This document shows positions 8,814 through 19,116 of a stretch of 64,000 nucleotides of DNA, one piece after another (positions within the stretch are counted from its first letter, which is position 1; each line of letters opens with the position of its first letter). The DNA lies in the NCBI GenBank assembly GCA_963718355.1, contig CAVQZA010000013.1:62001-126000 (forward strand). Direction: 5' to 3'. This DNA is from CAVQZA01 sp963718355. GTDB lineage: Bacteria > Actinomycetota > Thermoleophilia > Gaiellales > Gaiellaceae. Made by a program: the position numbers and the translations under genes. The notes under the pieces were generated by a model that saw only the letters and a list, made by a program, of their open reading frames with translations, had not been told where the DNA came from and did no database searches.

Positions 8814-9667
8814 CGAACGAGGAGCGGGTCGCGCTGTCCCGGTTCACGACGATCGGTACGGGCGGGCCGGCGCGCGCGTTCACACGCCCGCGGAGCCTGG
8901 CCGAGCTCGAGCAGGCGCTCGCGTGGGCGGGCGAGCGCGAGCTCTCCGTCGCGACGATCGGGCTTGGCTCCAACCTCCTCGTCGCGGACGCGGGCGTCGA
9001 TGCGCTCGTGCTGAAGCTCGAGGGCGAGCTGGCCGAGGCTTCGACCGACGGCGACTTGCTGCTCGCCGGCGGCGGGGCGGCAAACGCCGTGTGCCTCCAC
9101 CGCGCACGCGCGTCCGGGCTCGGCGGCTTCGAGTTCGCGTGCGCGATTCCGGGCACGACCGGCGGCGGCGTCTGGATGAACGCGGGCGCGTACGGCAGCG
9201 ACTGGAGCGAGATCCTCGAGCGCGCCTTCGTGGTCACCGGGGCCGGCTCCGGCTGGCTGACACCGGCCGAGCTCGGTCTCTCGTACCGCCACTCGGAGCT
9301 CCGCCATGGCCAGGTCGTCGCGAAGGTCGAGTTCCGGCTCGAGCCGCGCCCGGAAGCCGAGATTCGCGCCACGGTCGCCGAGCTCCAGGCGAAGCGCAAG
9401 GCGACCCAGCCGACGAACAAGCGCACCTTCGGCAGCGTCTTCAAGAATCCGGAGCACGAGCTCGGCGCCGGCGCGATGCTCGAGGCCTGCGGCCTCAAGG
9501 GACACCGGATCGGCGGCGCCGTGATCTCGCCGCGTCACGCGAACTTCATCGAGAACGCCGGCGACGCGACGACCGCCGACTGCCTCGCGCTGATGGAGGA
9601 GGCCCGCCGCCGCGCACGGGAGCAGTACGGCGTGGAGCTCCTCCACGAAGTGGAGCTGCTCGGGTAG
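8810..9667 (+). CDS. murB: UDP-N-acetylenolpyruvoylglucosamine reductase
   Basis: MurB is the FAD and NADPH enzyme that reduces enolpyruvyl-UDP-GlcNAc to UDP-MurNAc. It starts at a GTG overlapping the murC TGA (GTGA). The 285-residue length and the sequence GSVFKNPEH indicate a type II MurB. Other features are TTIGTGGPARAF near the N-terminus, GLGSNLLVAD of the FAD domain, the IPGTTGGGVWMNAGAYGS loop and the C-terminal ISPRHANFIEN. All substrate-binding segments are present. Confidence 0.95.
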   Translation: MTNEERVALSRFTTIGTGGPARAFTRPRSLAELEQALAWAGERELSVATIGLGSNLLVADAGVDALVLKLEGELAEASTDGDLLLAGGGAANAVCLHRARASGLGGFEFACAIPGTTGGGVWMNAGAYGSDWSEILERAFVVTGAGSGWLTPAELGLSYRHSELRHGQVVAKVEFRLEPRPEAEIRATVAELQAKRKATQPTNKRTFGSVFKNPEHELGAGAMLEACGLKGHRIGGAVISPRHANFIENAGDATTADCLALMEEARRRAREQYGVELLHEVELLG

Positions 9668-9699
9668 GAGCGAGACGCCGGGCGGCGAAGGTTCCGCTC

Positions 9700-10518
9700 A
9701 TGCCCGGCGCAAGCCGATCGAAGCATGGTGCCCGCGCAGCCGTGCTCCCATTCCCGCGACAGGGGATTCTCGCGCGGGCTGGACGCGTGCTTCCGTCCGG
9801 ACGGGCTCTGCTCGTGTGTGCGCTGCTCGTCGCCGCAGCGGTCGGCGTATATCTCGTCTCGCGCGAGACGTCCCTGTTCGCGATTCGCAAGATCGAGGTG
9901 CGCGGCGTCACGCCGGCGCAGGCGAAGGAGGTCGAGAACGCGCTCGGGCCACTCGCGGGCACGAGCCTGCTCGCCCTCGGCGGCGACGCAGTGACGCGGC
10001 GCGTCGGCGCGCTTCCCGACGTGCTCTCCGTCACCTACGACCGCGGCTTCCCCCATACGCTCACGGTTTCCGTCATACCGGAGCGGCCCGTTGCCGTTCT
10101 CCGGCGTGGCGACGAATCGTGGCTGATCTCAGCGCGCGGCCGGGTCATGCGCCGGCTGACCCAGGGTCAGGCACCGGGCCTGCCGCGGATCTGGGTCACG
10201 CAGAAGGTGGACGCCTCGCTGGGGGACACGCTTTCCGATGCCAATGCGCTGGGCGCCGTCGCTGCCGTCGCGCCGCTCGTGAGAGTGCGGTTCCCGATTC
10301 GCGTCGCCTCGGTGGAGACCAAGGACGGGTCCGTGACCCTTCATCTGCGCACGGGGCTCGCGTTGATCGTCGGCGATTCGACCGACCTGAGGCTCAAGTA
10401 CGTGATCGCGAAACAGCTCCTACCGAGCGTGGCGACCGGCGCGGGCACGTACCTCGACGTCAGCGTTCCCGAGCGTCCGGTCTCCGGCACAAACCCTCGA
10501 GTCGGAGGTTTAGGTTGA
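9700..10518 (+). CDS. ftsQ: Cell division protein FtsQ/DivIB
   Basis: This is a bitopic division protein that bridges cytoplasmic and periplasmic parts of the divisome. The ATG at 9700 gives 272 residues: a basic cytoplasmic tail, one hydrophobic segment around residues 30-52, then a POTRA domain that begins FAIRKIEVRGVTPAQAKEVE. The FtsQ domain follows, with VSVIPERPVAVLRRG and a later YLDVSVPERPV. Sequence conservation in FtsQ is low, so the call rests on this domain order and on its place between murB and ftsZ. It lies 32 bases after murB. Confidence 0.9.
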   Translation: MPGASRSKHGARAAVLPFPRQGILARAGRVLPSGRALLVCALLVAAAVGVYLVSRETSLFAIRKIEVRGVTPAQAKEVENALGPLAGTSLLALGGDAVTRRVGALPDVLSVTYDRGFPHTLTVSVIPERPVAVLRRGDESWLISARGRVMRRLTQGQAPGLPRIWVTQKVDASLGDTLSDANALGAVAAVAPLVRVRFPIRVASVETKDGSVTLHLRTGLALIVGDSTDLRLKYVIAKQLLPSVATGAGTYLDVSVPERPVSGTNPRVGGLG

Positions 10519-10551
10519 GGGTTTCAGCCGCACAGTTGAGCAAAACCCGCG

Positions 10552-10580
10552 TTGACAGCGGTGACGACTGCACGTACCCT
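10552..10580 (+). promoter_or_regulatory. Strong sigma-A type promoter for ftsZ
   Basis: TTGACA at 10552-10557 is followed by a 17-base spacer and TACCCT at 10575-10580. This is the closest match to a consensus vegetative promoter in the window. It lies in the 129-base gap between ftsQ and ftsZ and would give ftsZ transcription independent of the upstream operon, with a leader of about 60 bases. An AAAGGAGAGG stretch at 10587-10596 lies near the predicted RNA 5' end, too far from the ATG to be its ordinary ribosome site. Confidence 0.75.
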
Positions 10581-10647
10581 GCGCCGAAAGGAGAGGCTCG
10601 CCGGCCGTACGCTCCAGTACAGCTTCAGGTCGAGCCTGGTTGAGACT

Positions 10648-11718
10648 ATGGCAGAGCGCGCGAACTACCTGGCAGTGATCAAGGTCGTCGGCGTCGGCGG
10701 CGGCGGCACGAACGCCGTCAATCGAATGGTCGACGCGGGCCTCACCGGCGTCGAGTTCATCGCCGTCAACACCGATGCGCAGGCGCTGCTGATGTGCGAT
10801 GCCGACGTCAAGATTCACATCGGCGCGAAGGTCACGCGCGGCCTCGGCGCCGGCGCCGACCCGGTCGTGGGCCAGGCCGCCGCGGTCGAGACGCGCGACG
10901 AGTTGAAGGAGGCGCTCAAGGGCGCCGACATGGTTTTCGTCACGGCCGGCGAGGGCGGCGGCACGGGCACCGGCGCGGCGCCGGTGATCGCCGGGATCGC
11001 ACGCGAGATCGACGCGCTCACCGTCGGCGTCGTGACGCGCCCGTTCACCTTCGAGGGACGCAAGCGCTCCGAGCAGGCCGAGTCCGGGATCGAGGAGCTA
11101 CGCGACAACGTCGACACGCTGATCGTGATCGAGAACGACCGGCTGCTCCAGGTCGTCGAGAAGAAGACCTCACTCGGCGAGGCGTTCGGCATGGCCGACG
11201 ACGTGCTGCGCCAGGGCGTCCAGGGGATCACCGACCTGATCACCGTCCCCGGCCTCGTCAACCTCGACTTCGCCGACGTCCGCACGATCATGAGCGACGC
11301 CGGCTCGGCGCTGATGGGAATCGGCACCGCCTCCGGCGAGAACCGCGCCGCAGAGGCCGCGCGCAATGCGGTCTCCTCGCCGCTGCTCGAGTCGTCGATC
11401 GAGGGCGCCACCGGGATCCTGCTCAACATCAGCGGCGGCTCCGACATCGGGCTCTTCGAGGTCAACGAGGCGGCCGAGGTCGTCACGGGCGCGGCCGATC
11501 AGAACGCGAACGTGATCTTCGGCGCTGTGATCGACGACGGTCTCAAGGACGACATCCGCGTGGTCGTGATCGCGACCGGGTTCGGCACGCAGAAGCGCCG
11601 TCGCCGTCGCGAGGGTGCGCTCGAGGCGCCGACGCCGCGCGCGACCGTCGGCGACACGGGCGGCTTCGAGGTCTCGGAAGAGGCGCTCGAGGTCCCGTCG
11701 TTCCTCCGCGAGACCTAG
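10648..11718 (+). CDS. ftsZ: Cell division GTPase FtsZ
   Basis: FtsZ is the tubulin homologue that forms the division ring. I take the ATG at 10648, which places the first GTP-binding loop KVVGVGGGGTNAVNRM right after a short N-terminus and gives 356 residues. The upstream in-frame TTG and GTG lie within the promoter. The tubulin signature GGGTGTGAAPV, the NTDAQAL loop and the T7-loop segment NLDFADVRTIM are intact. The C-terminal peptide VPSFLRE, which binds partner proteins such as SepF in actinobacteria, ends the protein. No ftsA is seen. The gene is followed after 27 bases by gcvT. Confidence 0.98.
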   Translation: MAERANYLAVIKVVGVGGGGTNAVNRMVDAGLTGVEFIAVNTDAQALLMCDADVKIHIGAKVTRGLGAGADPVVGQAAAVETRDELKEALKGADMVFVTAGEGGGTGTGAAPVIAGIAREIDALTVGVVTRPFTFEGRKRSEQAESGIEELRDNVDTLIVIENDRLLQVVEKKTSLGEAFGMADDVLRQGVQGITDLITVPGLVNLDFADVRTIMSDAGSALMGIGTASGENRAAEAARNAVSSPLLESSIEGATGILLNISGGSDIGLFEVNEAAEVVTGAADQNANVIFGAVIDDGLKDDIRVVVIATGFGTQKRRRRREGALEAPTPRATVGDTGGFEVSEEALEVPSFLRET

Positions 11719-11745
11719 TCCAGCCGCAGTAGCATCCCCGAGGGG

Positions 11746-12798
11746 ATGCAGACGCTCCAGCGGACGCCGCTCTACGACCGACACGTTGCGCTCGGCGCGC
11801 GCATGGTGCCCTTCGCCGGCTGGGAGATGCCCGTCCAGTACGAGGGCGTGATTCCCGAGCACCGCGCGGTTCGAGCAGACTGTGGCGCCTTCGACGTCTC
11901 GCACATGGGCGAGCTCGAGGTCGAGGGACCGCAGGCGACGGCGCTCCTTCAGTCGCTGCTCTCGAATGATCTCGACCGCCTCGCGCCCGGCCAGGCCCAG
12001 TACACGCTGCTGACGAACGAGCGCGGCGGGATCGTCGACGACCTGATCGCGTATCGGCTCGAGCCGCACCGCTTCCTCCTGATCGTGAACGCGGGCAACA
12101 CGGACGCTGCGTTCGCCTGGCTGAAGGAGCGAGAGATCCGCGGCACCGAGGTCAGCGACCGCTCCGCCGAGTACGGCCTCGTCGCGGTGCAGGGGCCGCG
12201 CGCGCTGGAGCGACTCGGGCTCGCCGAGGCGCCTCCATTCACCTTCGCGGTGGGCGAGCTCGACGGGATCGAGTGCATGGTCAATCGCACCGGCTACACG
12301 GGCGAGCCGGGCTGCGAGCTGCTCGCGATGGCCGAGGACACGCCGGCGCTCTGGGATGCCGTGCTCGCGCGTGGCGCCGTCCCGTGCGGGCTCGGCGCGC
12401 GCGACACCCTCCGGCTCGAGGTCTGTTATCCGCTCCACGGCAACGACATCACGCCCGAGACCGACGCGATCTCGGCCGGGCTCGGCTGGGTCTGCGCGCT
12501 CGACAAGGAGTTCACGGGCGCGGAGCAGCTGCGGCGGATCAAGGCCGACGGCCCCGCCCGGAAGCTCGTCGCGTTCGTCATGGACGAGAAGGCGGTTCCG
12601 CGCCAGGGGATGGCCATCGAGGGAGGCGGCGAGGTGACGTCCGGCTCGCACTCACCGATGCTCGACGTCGGGATCGGGCTCGGCTACGTGCCTTCTCCCG
12701 TCGCGGAGCCGGGCAACGGGATTACGATCGACGTTCGCGGGCGTCCGCGTCGCGCGACCATCGTGAGGAAGCCGATTTACAAGCGAGAGGAGCGCTGA
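11746..12798 (+). CDS. gcvT: Glycine cleavage system T protein (aminomethyltransferase)
   Basis: GcvT takes the methylamine unit from lipoylated H protein, releases ammonia and passes the carbon to tetrahydrofolate. The 350-residue product has the family segments MVPFAGWEMPVQY, FDVSHMGELEV, GIVDDLIAYRL, NRTGYTGEPGCEL and GLGARDTLRLE, covering both halves of the folate-binding fold. It is the first gene of a gcvT-gcvH-gcvPA-gcvPB run that encodes three of the four system components. The fourth, lipoamide dehydrogenase, is shared with other complexes and is not here. Placement directly after ftsZ is unusual. Confidence 0.96.
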   Translation: MQTLQRTPLYDRHVALGARMVPFAGWEMPVQYEGVIPEHRAVRADCGAFDVSHMGELEVEGPQATALLQSLLSNDLDRLAPGQAQYTLLTNERGGIVDDLIAYRLEPHRFLLIVNAGNTDAAFAWLKEREIRGTEVSDRSAEYGLVAVQGPRALERLGLAEAPPFTFAVGELDGIECMVNRTGYTGEPGCELLAMAEDTPALWDAVLARGAVPCGLGARDTLRLEVCYPLHGNDITPETDAISAGLGWVCALDKEFTGAEQLRRIKADGPARKLVAFVMDEKAVPRQGMAIEGGGEVTSGSHSPMLDVGIGLGYVPSPVAEPGNGITIDVRGRPRRATIVRKPIYKREER

Positions 12799-12801
12799 CC
12801 T

Positions 12802-13193
12802 GTGGCCGCAGCGGAGAGCTACCCCGACGGGCTGAAGTACCACCGCGAGCACGACTGGGCCCGGATCGAGGGCGATGAGGCGACGCTCGGGGTGACGTGG
12901 TTCGCGCAGGACGCGCTGGGCGAGCTCGTCCACTACGAGCCGCCGGTCGCAGGCGACGCGGTGACCGTCGGCGCCTCGTATGGAGAGGTGGAGTCCGTGA
13001 AAGCCGTGTCCGATCTGATCGCGCCGCTTTCGGGCGAGGTGCTCGAGGTGAACCAGGCCGTGATCGACGCGCCCGAGACGGTGAACGAGGATCCCTACGG
13101 CGAGGGCTGGTTGATCCGGATTCGACTGTCGGATCCCGCCGAGGTCGATGCACTGCTCGAGGCGGACGCCTACCGGGAGTTCCTGGCCACCCA

Positions 13194-13197
<4 letters not shown>
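12802..13197 (+). CDS. gcvH: Glycine cleavage system H protein
   Basis: GcvH is the lipoyl carrier that shuttles the aminomethyl group between P, T and L proteins. The GTG at 12802 comes three bases after the gcvT stop. The 131-residue product begins with the typical LKYHREHDWARIE strand and carries the lipoylation lysine, residue 67, in GEVESVKAVSDL. The C-terminal NEDPYGEGWLIRI segment is standard. The stop overlaps the gcvPA GTG (GTGA), which supports coupled translation in the operon. Confidence 0.96.
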
Positions 13198-14512
<1,315 letters not shown>

Positions 14513-14516
<4 letters not shown>

Positions 14517-15967
14517 AACTGATCTACGAGCAGAGCCAGGCCGGCCGCCGCGCAGGCCGCCTCCCCCGCTACGAACTGCGGAAGGCCGAGATCCCGGAGC
14601 ACCTGCGACGGGCTGCGCCGCCGCGCCTGCCGGAGCTCGCCGAGCCCGAGCTCGTCCGCCACTTCACCGCTCTCGCCGACCGCAACTTCGGCATCGACAC
14701 CGGCTTCTACCCGCTCGGTTCCTGCACCATGAAGCACAACCCGCGGGTCAACGAGCGCGCCGTCCAGCTGCCGGGCTTCCGCGATCTCCATCCGTACCAG
14801 GTGGACGAGGGCGCTCAGGGCGCGCTCGAGCTGATGTGGAACCTGCAGGAGATCCTCGGCGAGATCGTCGGCCTGCCCGCCGTCTCACTCCAACCCGCCG
14901 CGGGCTCGCAGGGCGAGCTCACGGGCCTGATGCTGATACGCGCCTACTTCGAGGATCGCGGCGAGGGCGACCAGCGCGACACGATCATCACCGCCGACAC
15001 CGCGCACGGCACGAATCCGGCGAGTGTGACGATGGCCGGCTACAAGCTCGAGAAGGTCGGCACGGACGCGCGCGGGAACCTCGACCTCGCCGACCTCCGC
15101 GCGAAGGTCGACGAGCGGACCGCAGGCTTGATGCTGACCAACCCCTCGACGCTCGGCCTCTTCGACGAGGGGATCGTCGAGGTGGCGCGGATCTTCCACG
15201 ACGCGGGTGCGCTCCTTTACTACGACGGCGCCAACCTGAACGCGGTGTGTGGGATCTCGCGGCCCGGCGACATGGGCTTCGACATCGTCCACTACAACCT
15301 GCACAAGACCTTCTCTCAGCCGCACGGCGGCGGCGGGCCGGGCGGTGGGCCGGTGGCGGTGCGCGACATCCTCGAGCCGTTCCTGCCCTCGCCGACCGTC
15401 GCCCGCGACGGCGACGTCTTCCGGCTCGACTACGACCGGCCCAGGTCGATCGGTCGCGTGCGCGGCTTCGGCGGTCCGTTCGGCGTCTTCGTCCGTTCCT
15501 ACGCGTTCATCCGCTCGTACGGGCCGGGCCTCAAGGAGATGTCCGAGACGGCCGTGCTCAACGCGAACTACCTGCTCGCGCAGCTGAAGGACACCTACGA
15601 GCTGCCCTATGACCGCCACTGCATGCACGAGTTCGTGCTCTCGGCCCGGAACCTCAAGCGCGACACCGGGATCAGCGCGCTCGATGTCGCGAAGCGGCTG
15701 ATGGACTTCGGGATCCACCCGCCCACGGTGTACTTCCCGCTCGTCGTGCCGGAGGCGCTGATGATCGAGCCGACCGAGACCGAGCCGAAGGAGCGCCTCG
15801 ACGAGTTCATCGACGTGATGCGCCGGATCGCAACCGAGGCCGCAGAGACTCCGGAGCTCGTGAAGGAGGCGCCGCACGATCGGCCCGTCCGTCGGCTCGA
15901 CGAGGTGCGCGCCGCCAAGAATCCCGTCGTCAAGTACGGCTTCGAGGAGGTGACGACGCCTGCCTAA
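14513..15967 (+). CDS. gcvPB: Glycine decarboxylase P protein, subunit 2
   Basis: This is the PLP-binding subunit that decarboxylates glycine and loads the aminomethyl group on H protein. It begins at a GTG overlapping the gcvPA stop (GTGA). The 484-residue protein has the N-terminal GFYPLGSCTMKHNP segment, the ADTAHGTNPASV loop and the Schiff-base lysine, residue 265, in HYNLHKTFSQPHGGGGPG. The last codons contain a near-perfect Shine-Dalgarno sequence (15944-15953) that serves the next gene. Confidence 0.96.
15944..15953 (+). promoter_or_regulatory. Strong Shine-Dalgarno site that decides a CTG start
   Basis: GAGGAGGTGA lies at the end of gcvPB. It matches the 16S rRNA 3' tail over nearly its whole length. 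The only start-like codon in the downstream frame at proper distance is the CTG at 15960, nine bases after GGAGG. Confidence 0.6.
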
Positions 15968-16346
15968 CGCCGCCGCATCGGCGCTCTCCCACGAGCTGAT
16001 CCGCCGCTCCTCGGAATGGGTCGAGGCGATCCGCACTGCCGACGTCCCGACGCTAGAGCTGATGCTCGCCGAGGAGTTCGTGCTCGTCGGCCCGCAGCGG
16101 CAGCTCGCGCGCGAGGAGCTGATCGGCGCCGCCGGCAAGCGCGCGTACACGATCGAGGAGTTCGGCTACGACGAGATGGAGGTCGAGCTTTACGGCGACA
16201 CCGCGATGCTCTCGTCCCGCTACCACCAGACCGCGCGCTTCGGCGAACGGGACGTGAGCCGCGTCTACTTCGTGACGGACATCTGGGTCCGCCGCGACGC
16301 GCGCTGGCAGCTCGTGCGACGGCACGCGACGCTCGCCGAAGACTGA
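15960..16346 (+). CDS. SnoaL-like (DUF4440/NTF2-fold) protein, probable CTG start
   Basis: The product is a small NTF2-fold protein of unknown substrate; members bind or modify small molecules or serve as stress-linked accessory proteins. The frame has no ATG, GTG or TTG before 16062. Starting at 16062 would remove the conserved first helix, whose residues (ELIRRSSEWVEAIRTADV, then LMLAEEFVLVGP) are exactly where DUF4440-type proteins begin. A CTG at 15960, overlapping the gcvPB stop and placed nine bases after a near-perfect Shine-Dalgarno, restores it and gives 128 residues. The C-terminal DIWVRRDARWQLVRRHAT strand is typical of the fold. The fold is clear but the function is not. The 94-residue ATG version at 16062 is the fallback. 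Confidence 0.65.
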   Translation: MPNAAASALSHELIRRSSEWVEAIRTADVPTLELMLAEEFVLVGPQRQLAREELIGAAGKRAYTIEEFGYDEMEVELYGDTAMLSSRYHQTARFGERDVSRVYFVTDIWVRRDARWQLVRRHATLAED

Positions 16347-16356
16347 CGGGGGCCTG

Positions 16357-17025
16357 ATGGTGGGCGAGGCCCTTCGCCTGATCCCGTACGCGCTCGTGGC
16401 CGATCTGAGCCCGACCGCGTTCGCGGCGGCGCTCGCCGTGATCGCGAGTGGACGACTGAAAGCGCTCGGCTTTGCGATCGGCTTCATCGCAGGGCAGGTG
16501 CTGACGATGGCCGTCCTGCTCCGGATCGGCTCCGCGGCCATTCCGCACCGCGACAGAGACCATCCGAGGCTCCAAGCGGCGCTCGCGCTCGCCGCTGCTC
16601 TCGCTCTGCTCTGGCTCGCCCGTCGAGTGCGTCGCGCGCCGATCACGATCGGGAGGCAGAACGAGCGCATGCAGAGGGTGCTCGCCCGACTGGATCGCGT
16701 GCGCGTCGTCACGGCGGCCGCCGCCGGCGTGCTGTTCGGAATCGGCGGCAAGCGCCTCGTGCTCAGCGCCCTGGCCGCGGGATCGATCGCCGCAGCCGGT
16801 CTCGGTAGCGGAGCGGGGTACTCACTCGTCGGCTGGTACGCCCTCCTCGCCACCGCAGTCGTCTGGGTCCCCGTGCTCGTGTTCGTGCTATTCGGCGAGA
16901 AGGCAGCCGCCTGGCTGGCGACCATCCAGGCGCGGCTCGTGAAGCACCAGCGTGAGGCGGTGGTCTACCTGCTCGTCGCGCTGGCCCTGCTCCTCGCGGT
17001 GGACGGGATCGTCACGCTTCTCTAG
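16357..17025 (+). CDS. GAP-family (Sap-like) integral membrane protein
   Basis: The 222-residue protein has about six hydrophobic helices. The N-terminal part (LIPYALVADLSPTAFAAAL) and a mid-protein cytoplasmic basic segment resemble the GAP or Sap family of actinobacterial membrane proteins, some of which are implicated in lipid or small-molecule export. The ATG at 16357 follows a GGGGG-type ribosome site ten bases after the preceding stop, so it probably shares the gcv transcript. I see no catalytic motif. The family call is from general resemblance only. Confidence 0.6.
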   Translation: MVGEALRLIPYALVADLSPTAFAAALAVIASGRLKALGFAIGFIAGQVLTMAVLLRIGSAAIPHRDRDHPRLQAALALAAALALLWLARRVRRAPITIGRQNERMQRVLARLDRVRVVTAAAAGVLFGIGGKRLVLSALAAGSIAAAGLGSGAGYSLVGWYALLATAVVWVPVLVFVLFGEKAAAWLATIQARLVKHQREAVVYLLVALALLLAVDGIVTLL

Positions 17026-17047
17026 CGGACGTAAGAGCGGACGTCCG
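17026..17047 (+). terminator. Hairpin after the gcv operon, possible terminator
   Basis: CGGACGT at 17026-17032 and ACGTCCG at 17041-17047 form a 7-base-pair stem with an 8-base loop just after the stop codon at 17025. There is no T-run, so termination, if any, would be weak. Confidence 0.35.
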
Positions 17048-17066
17048 AAGCGACGACTCGTGCCTG

Positions 17067-18098
17067 ATGATGGAAAGGCTCCTGCCGAGACTCGCCGCGT
17101 GCGCCGCAACCGCTTCGGCCGTCGCCCTGCTCGGTGTAGCCGGCGCAAGCGCCGGCTACATCATCCAGCCGTCGAACGGCCAGGTCGTCAGCGCGGCAGG
17201 GCTCGGCTTCCTCGTCTACCTCGACACGAACGAGTAGCTTCCGCTCGTGGAGGTCCCGACGAGCCCTTCGGCCACGACGTGCGGCTTCACCGCGGGGCTC
17301 GTCTCGCTCTGCGCGCCGACGACGCCGTGGACCGAGGCGCACAAGTACACCTGCCAGCTTCCCGTCACGCTCTCGCCGGGGACGTACTACTGGGCGATGA
17401 CGTACGAGCAGTACCCGTGCCAGACGGTCGACTACGGATTTGGCCCGTTCACGACCTGCGGGTATCGCCCGCAGCTCAGCGGACCGTTTCAGTTCACGGT
17501 GACGGGGACGACGACCACGACGACAGCTCCGGCGGCGCGGACCACCACGCTCGTCGGCGCGGCACTCCCACATATTCGCGGCCGGAGCGGGTACAGCCGC
17601 AACGATCCCGGCTACCTGCCCGCGGCCCAGCAGATCACCAGGGCCGCGCAGGCCGTGTACTGCTGGGACCCGGCCGACTGGATCGCCGTATCCGGTGACG
17701 ACGGGACCGGCGACACGGTCGAGCTCGGCTTCGTGAACCCGGGGCTCCATCCCGGTGAGATCAATCTCTCGCCCACGGTGTGCGACGGGATCGACACGAT
17801 CCTCTACGACCGCACTCAGATCGTGACGTTTCGTGTTGCGATCGGGGTCGACACCCTGGCGCACGAGTCGCTCCACCTCGCCGGCGTGCGAAACGAGGCG
17901 CAGACGGAGTGCTACGCGATGCAATGGACGCCGGTCACGGCAACCAAGCTCGGCGGCACGTACAGCTTCGGCCGCCTGCTCGCGGCGCTTCTCTGGCGGA
18001 CGTACACGGCTCGCACGCCGCCGGCGTACTACGACACCTACCGGTGCCGGAACGGTGGAGCATGGGATCTGCAGCCGCGCTCCAACCTCTGGCCGTGA
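17067..18098 (+). pseudogene. Exported HExxH protein gene interrupted by in-frame TAG
   Basis: Starting at ATG 17067 the frame encodes a signal peptide (LLPRLAACAATASAVALLG, then VAGASAGYI). It runs to DTNE, meets a TAG at 17235-17237, and continues in the same frame with LPLVEVPTSPSATTCGF to a stop at 18098. A CAG-to-TAG change would explain this, since sense sequence flows straight across the stop. The long downstream part (283 codons from a GTG at 17247) has a Thr-rich linker and a C-terminal HESLHLAGVRNEAQTECYA segment, an HExxH zinc-protease-like motif followed by a Glu. Without its signal peptide the restart product would not be exported. It could be a recent nonsense mutation, a sequencing error or a suppressed stop. 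The function is unknown. Confidence 0.6.
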
Positions 18099-18104
18099 GC
18101 GCCG

Positions 18105-19094
18105 CTAGCTGCGGCCGAAAAGCTCGGCGAGGTCGTTCACGACCACATCCGCCTCGGCGCCGACCGGCGGGCCTCCACGTTCGACGCAGACGACGAGCCT
18201 GACTCCGGCGGCCCGCGCTGCCGCGATGCCGTCGGCTGTCGTCTCGAACGCGACGAGCTGGCCCGGCTCGACCACGAGTTGCCGGCAGACGGCCGCGATC
18301 GTGTCGGGCGCGGGCTTGGCCAGGAGATGCTCGGCCTCGATCGTGGCGCCGTCGACGCAGTGCTCGATCAGCTGTGCAAGCCCGGCTCGCTCGAGGATCG
18401 CAGATGTGTTCAGGCTCGCCGAGACGACCGCGCGGTGGACGCCGATGCTGCGGGCGGCCTCGAGGTAGAAGCGCGAGCCCGCGAAGGCCGTGACACCCTC
18501 CTGCTCGAGGTGCCGTCGTAGCACCTCGTTCTTGCGGTTCGCGAGCCCGTGGATCGTCTCGGCGCCAGGTGTGTCCCTGGCCCGGCCCTCGGGCAGGCTG
18601 ATCCCACGGCTCGCCAGGAAGCCGCGGGCGCCGTCGAGGCGCGGCCGGCCGGCGATGTGTTCGCGGTACTCGATCTCGGGATCGAACGGCACGAACTGCC
18701 GGTGGCCGAGCTCGGAGCGGCTCAGGAGAAACGGGTCGAAGGTCTCCGCCCAGGCGACGGCGTGCATGGTCGCGCTCGTGGTGAGAACGCCGTCGAGGTC
18801 GAACACGCAGGCAGCGACGCCGTCGGGCAGCCCGAGCATCCGCCGGGTCAGTGAGGGAGCGGCGAGCCACTGGTGCAGCCACTTCGAGGCGTGTCCGATC
18901 CGGGCCAGCTCACGGAGGAGCTGCATCGTCTCGCTGCGTTCGTCGGTCAGGTTTCGTGAGCGTTCGCCCTGCTCGTGCGAGCCGATGTACGGCCCTGCCG
19001 AGTGCAACGCCTCGCGTGCCGCGTCGAACGCTGCCCACCACCGGATCGCGAGCGAGTCGAGCCCGGTCGGCGATGGGCCTGCGTCGGCGGTCAC
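18105..19094 (-). CDS. HAD-superfamily hydrolase, beta-phosphoglucomutase type
   Basis: This is a cytoplasmic phosphatase or phosphomutase. From the GTG at 19094 it has 329 residues: an N-terminal helical extension of about 95 residues, then the HAD core. The core has motif I FDLDGVLTTSATMHAVAW, motif II SASLNTS and motif III lysine in LLAKPAPD. The layout resembles mycobacterial Rv3400-like proteins, which also have the long extension. In motif IV the usual E-D pair reads ETTADG, with Thr in the second acidic position. The open frame continues 31 codons upstream, but over the neighbouring gene. The start is moderately certain. Confidence 0.75.
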   Translation of the reverse strand: MTADAGPSPTGLDSLAIRWWAAFDAAREALHSAGPYIGSHEQGERSRNLTDERSETMQLLRELARIGHASKWLHQWLAAPSLTRRMLGLPDGVAACVFDLDGVLTTSATMHAVAWAETFDPFLLSRSELGHRQFVPFDPEIEYREHIAGRPRLDGARGFLASRGISLPEGRARDTPGAETIHGLANRKNEVLRRHLEQEGVTAFAGSRFYLEAARSIGVHRAVVSASLNTSAILERAGLAQLIEHCVDGATIEAEHLLAKPAPDTIAAVCRQLVVEPGQLVAFETTADGIAAARAAGVRLVVCVERGGPPVGAEADVVVNDLAELFGRS

Positions 19095-19116
19095 CGCGGC
19101 ATCCGTGCGGCAGGCG

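Noticed and set aside
8767..9699. Long open frame joined to ftsQ
   Set aside because: The first 311 codons are shadow of murB; the FtsQ signature begins after the ATG at 9700.
10161..10178. Near-copy of the repeat core inside ftsQ
   Set aside because: It matches 11 of 12 bases and encodes ordinary FtsQ sequence, so chance is likely.
11700..12801. Glycine riboswitch before gcvT
   Set aside because: Only 27 bases separate ftsZ and gcvT, too little for a riboswitch.
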